Of a DNA stretch of 64,000 bases, positions 61,507 to 64,000 are shown in pieces. Both the position numbers and the translations under genes were made by a program. The notes beneath the pieces are model-generated. The model had not been told where the DNA came from. It ran no database searches and saw only the letters and a program-made list of their open reading frames with translations. Source of the DNA: Duganella sp. 1224 (lineage in GTDB: Bacteria; Pseudomonadota; Gammaproteobacteria; Burkholderiales; Burkholderiaceae_D); assembly GCF_013408245.1 (NCBI RefSeq), contig NZ_JACBYS010000005.1, positions 248,001 to 312,000 on the forward strand, read 5' to 3'. How positions within the stretch are numbered: position 1 is the stretch's first letter; each line of letters begins with the position of its first letter.

Positions 61507-62658
61507 ATGTCTTTACCCGTACCTTCTAGCGACGCGTTAGCCGCGTCCCATGCTTTGCAGAACCTGATTGCCGCCGAGATTGGAAGCAACGCAGGCGCCA
61601 TTTCCTTTGCCCGCTACATGGAGTTGGCGCTATATACGCCTGGCTTGGGCTATTACAGCGGCGGCTCTGCCAAGCTGGGCAAGGACGGCGATTTTACCAC
61701 TGCTCCCGAGCTGTCGCCCTTGTTTGGCGCGGCGCTGGCGCGGGTTGCAGCCGCTATTATCGCCCAAAGCGCGCCGAACCTCCTCGAATTCGGCGCCGGC
61801 ACCGGCAAGCTGGCGTTCGACATCCTGAGCGAGCTGCGCGCGGCCGGGGTCAGGGTGGACAACTATTACATCGTCGAGCTGTCCGGCGAGCTGCGCGGCC
61901 GCCAGCAGCAGACGCTGCGCGATTTCCCGCAGGTGGTGTGGCTGGACGCGCTGCCGGCGGCGTTTGACGGCGTGGTGTTCGGCAACGAGGTGCTGGACGC
62001 CATGCCGGTCGACCTGGTCATCAAGCACCCGGACGGCTGGCAGGAGCTGAAGGTGACGCTGGCCGACGGCCGTTTCCAGTACCTGGAGGCGCCGGCCGGC
62101 CCGGCGCTGCTGGCGCAGATCGCGCGCCAGATCCCCGACCACGAGCACCTGCCGGACGGCTATGTGACCGAACTGCACGGCGTGGCCTGCGGCTTCATGG
62201 CGACGCTGGCGCGCATGCTGGCGCAGGGCACGGCCAACGCCGCCTTCCTGGTCGACTACGGCTTCCCGGCGCGCGAGTATTACTTCGACCAGCGCGTCAC
62301 CGGCACGCTGATGTGCCACTACCGCCACCACGCCCATCCCGACCCCTTCTATTACCCCGGCCTGCAGGACATCACCGCCCACGTCGATTTCACGGCGATG
62401 GCGCTGGTGGCGCAGGACGCCGGCATCGAGGTGCTGGGCTATCTGAACCAGGCGGGCTTCCTGCTGGGTGCCGGCATCGGCGAGCTGCTGCTGCGCACCG
62501 ATCCGGCCGACGCCGTGGCCTACCTGCCGCAGGCGCGGGCGCTGCAGAAGCTGGTGTCGCCGGCCGAAATGGGCGAACTGTTCAAGGTGCTGGCGGTCGG
62601 TAAAGGCGTAGAATTACCGGAAGCGATCGTGCGCCAAGACCGCACCCATCGTCTGTAG
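61507..62658 (+). CDS. MidA/NDUFAF7-like SAM-dependent methyltransferase
   Basis: The 383-aa protein has the NDUFAF7-type start (ISFARYMELALYTPGLGYYS), KDGDFTTAPELSPLFG and the SAM-binding LLEFGAGTGKLA, followed by VVFGNEVLDAMPVDL. The mitochondrial relative methylates an arginine in complex I subunit NDUFS2; the bacterial target is not established. It is divergent from the SDR-folB-ttcA operon. The start seems to lie directly at the transcription start. Confidence 0.92.
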   Translation: MSLPVPSSDALAASHALQNLIAAEIGSNAGAISFARYMELALYTPGLGYYSGGSAKLGKDGDFTTAPELSPLFGAALARVAAAIIAQSAPNLLEFGAGTGKLAFDILSELRAAGVRVDNYYIVELSGELRGRQQQTLRDFPQVVWLDALPAAFDGVVFGNEVLDAMPVDLVIKHPDGWQELKVTLADGRFQYLEAPAGPALLAQIARQIPDHEHLPDGYVTELHGVACGFMATLARMLAQGTANAAFLVDYGFPAREYYFDQRVTGTLMCHYRHHAHPDPFYYPGLQDITAHVDFTAMALVAQDAGIEVLGYLNQAGFLLGAGIGELLLRTDPADAVAYLPQARALQKLVSPAEMGELFKVLAVGKGVELPEAIVRQDRTHRL

Positions 62659-62764
62659 ATAAAAAAGCACATTGAATGGAAAAGCAAGTCAAATCGCTGT
62701 CTGCTCGCCGGCTTGCATGCGCTAAGATGGGCTATGATGACTGATTCCGCGTCGATTTCCCGCT

Positions 62765-63769
62765 ATGGCCAAGATTCACACCCACTATGACAACCTGAAA
62801 GTGTCGCGTATGGCGCCACAGGAGGTCATACGTGCCGCCTACAAGGCGCTCAGCCAAAAATACCATCCGGACAAAAATCCGGGGGATGAGAAGGCTGCGC
62901 GCATCATGGCGATTCTGAACAGCGCCTACGAGACGCTGTCCGACCCGCAGCGCCGCAAGGAGCACGACGAGTGGATCGCCTCCGAGGAATGGGAAATCGA
63001 GTGGCTGGAAAGCACCCGCCACGAGGACGGCCCGCGCGGCGACAAGCACAAGCACGATGCCGGCTGGCATCCCGAGCACGTCAACGACGCCCCGCCGCGG
63101 CGCCCGCGCCGGCGCGACTGGCGCACCTGGGCGGCGCTGGCCGCGTGCATGCTGCTGGGCTGGCTCGGCGGCGCCACCATGGTGGCCGAGCCGCAACTGA
63201 TGAGCAACCTGAGCAACGCTTGGAACGGCAAGGGCATCAACGCCAACGCCGCCACCGCCGACAGCGCCACGGCAGGCCGCGACGGCAAGGCCGAGGGCCG
63301 CGACGCCTGGGCCACCGTGCGGCTGGCCGACGCCCACACGGTCAAGGCGGCGCCGATCCGGGTGGTGGCGGCGTCGCAGGTGGTGCTGCCGGGCGCCGGC
63401 GCCGAGTGCGACAGCGAAACCCCGGCACAAACGCTGCTGGCGCCCAACGGCGAGCCGTGGCCGACCCGCTCCGGCTACATGGAAGGCTTCCCGGTCGGCA
63501 ACCGCGGCGACGACATGCAGCTGACGCTGGACAACGCCGGCAACGCCTCGGCGGTGTTCATCAAGGTGTACGACCTCGACCGCCGCGCCAACGTGCGCTA
63601 CGCCTTTGTGCAGGCGCACGACAAGCTGCTGGTCGACAAGCTGGCCAACGGCAAGTACGAAATCCGCTACCAGAACCTGGACGTCAGCGCCAATCCCGGC
63701 GCCTGCGGCGCGCCCAGCCGCACCGCCGCCGCCAGCTTCGAGGCTGGGACGTCACCCGTCAACAACTAG
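62765..63769 (+). CDS. DnaJ-domain membrane protein
   Basis: The 334-aa protein has an N-terminal J domain (about residues 7-72) with the HPD motif in YHPDKNPG, a charged linker, one membrane span near residues 120-140 (WAALAACMLLGWLGG) and a C-terminal soluble, probably periplasmic, domain with two cysteines. The J domain would recruit DnaK to the membrane. The C-terminal domain has no match I recognise. The gene stands alone between the methyltransferase and response-regulator genes. Confidence 0.85.
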   Translation: MAKIHTHYDNLKVSRMAPQEVIRAAYKALSQKYHPDKNPGDEKAARIMAILNSAYETLSDPQRRKEHDEWIASEEWEIEWLESTRHEDGPRGDKHKHDAGWHPEHVNDAPPRRPRRRDWRTWAALAACMLLGWLGGATMVAEPQLMSNLSNAWNGKGINANAATADSATAGRDGKAEGRDAWATVRLADAHTVKAAPIRVVAASQVVLPGAGAECDSETPAQTLLAPNGEPWPTRSGYMEGFPVGNRGDDMQLTLDNAGNASAVFIKVYDLDRRANVRYAFVQAHDKLLVDKLANGKYEIRYQNLDVSANPGACGAPSRTAAASFEAGTSPVNN

Positions 63770-63847
63770 TGCTGCGGTGCATCTCCGATAGGAGTTGTCA
63801 CAGGGGGGGAATCTGATTATCCTGAGGGGAACCACAGGAGATTGCGT

Positions 63848-64000
63848 ATGACCGATTCCAACGCCGCGGACGACAACTGGCTGATCGACGAAGACGAAGA
63901 CGCGCTTCCGGCCAGCGGTCCCGGCGCCCCGGACCAGCGTTTGTGGCGCGTGCTGATCGTCGACGACGACGTCGACGTGCACGCGGTAACGCGGCTGGCG
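63848..64000 (+). CDS. Response regulator, DUF3369/HD-GYP type (3' end outside window)
   Basis: Only the first 51 codons are in the window. After an acidic start (DDNWLIDEDEDALP) comes the receiver-domain opening LWRVLIVDDDVDVHAVTRLA with its acidic pocket. This N-terminus is typical of DUF3369-containing response regulators that carry an HD-GYP output domain, but that part is not visible. AGGAG lies 7 bp before the ATG. Confidence 0.75.
   Translation, partial: MTDSNAADDNWLIDEDEDALPASGPGAPDQRLWRVLIVDDDVDVHAVTRLA

Overview
The window is a high-GC chromosome segment of a betaproteobacterium, most likely Oxalobacteraceae (the Massilia/Duganella/Rugamonas group). The evidence is the family content and gene order: hslVU next to a STAS protein and dksA, xerC with a DUF484 gene, two LpxL-type acyltransferases with dapF facing metK, metK-ahcY-metF with an SAH riboswitch, ygfA facing slt followed by GST and cca, and a JDVT-CTERM protein beside its MrtJ-type protease. 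I see no tRNA, rRNA, CRISPR array, insertion sequence or prophage. Most of the window is core genome with a few accessory inserts.

Layout. 1-5 kb: the end of a patatin with a surface barrel (type Vd secretion style), a three-gene operon (XRE regulator, 76-aa membrane protein, secreted protein with two DTGA motifs) and two small outer-membrane barrels. 5-12 kb: hslVU behind a sigma-32-like promoter, a STAS protein, dksA, a COG0523 metallochaperone GTPase, xerC and DUF484. 12-17.5 kb: a porin, a Sel1-repeat protein, dapF and two acyltransferases. 17.6-22.4 kb: the methyl cycle (metK, SAH riboswitch-ahcY, holin-like membrane protein, metF), interrupted by a low-GC cassette of three very small ORFs on the other strand. 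22.4-27.7 kb: 5-formyl-THF cyclo-ligase, lytic transglycosylase, GST, CCA-adding enzyme and a GNAT acetyltransferase.

27.8-34.8 kb is the most interesting part. It is one tightly coupled operon: an MrtJ-type intramembrane protease, a cytochrome c protein with five choice-of-anchor D repeats and a JDVT-CTERM tail, a TlpA thioredoxin, a DUF4266 lipoprotein, a DUF3570 outer-membrane protein with an ApbE-type flavinylation motif, ApbE, and DsbD. Together they suggest an envelope redox module in which heme, FMN and disulfide chemistry are assembled on exported and anchored proteins. Next come a PHP metallohydrolase with its TonB receptor, an outer-membrane protein, and aromatic amino-acid catabolism (Lrp regulator facing hppD, then a fused indolepyruvate:ferredoxin oxidoreductase).

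45-58 kb carries a MacB/FtsX permease without an ATPase, behind a sigma-54-type promoter and an upstream inverted repeat; then a prolyl oligopeptidase, a TonB receptor, an MFS transporter facing its LysR regulator, an S41 lipoprotein peptidase and an M14 carboxypeptidase. 58-64 kb holds ttcA, a low-GC membrane protein spliced into a folate/tRNA operon (pteridine-reductase-like SDR, folB, ttcA), a MidA-type methyltransferase with an apparently leaderless start, a J-domain membrane protein and the start of a response regulator. Two copies of a 50-bp palindromic repeat lie at 8.4 and 22.4 kb; the second supplies the stop codon of ygfA.
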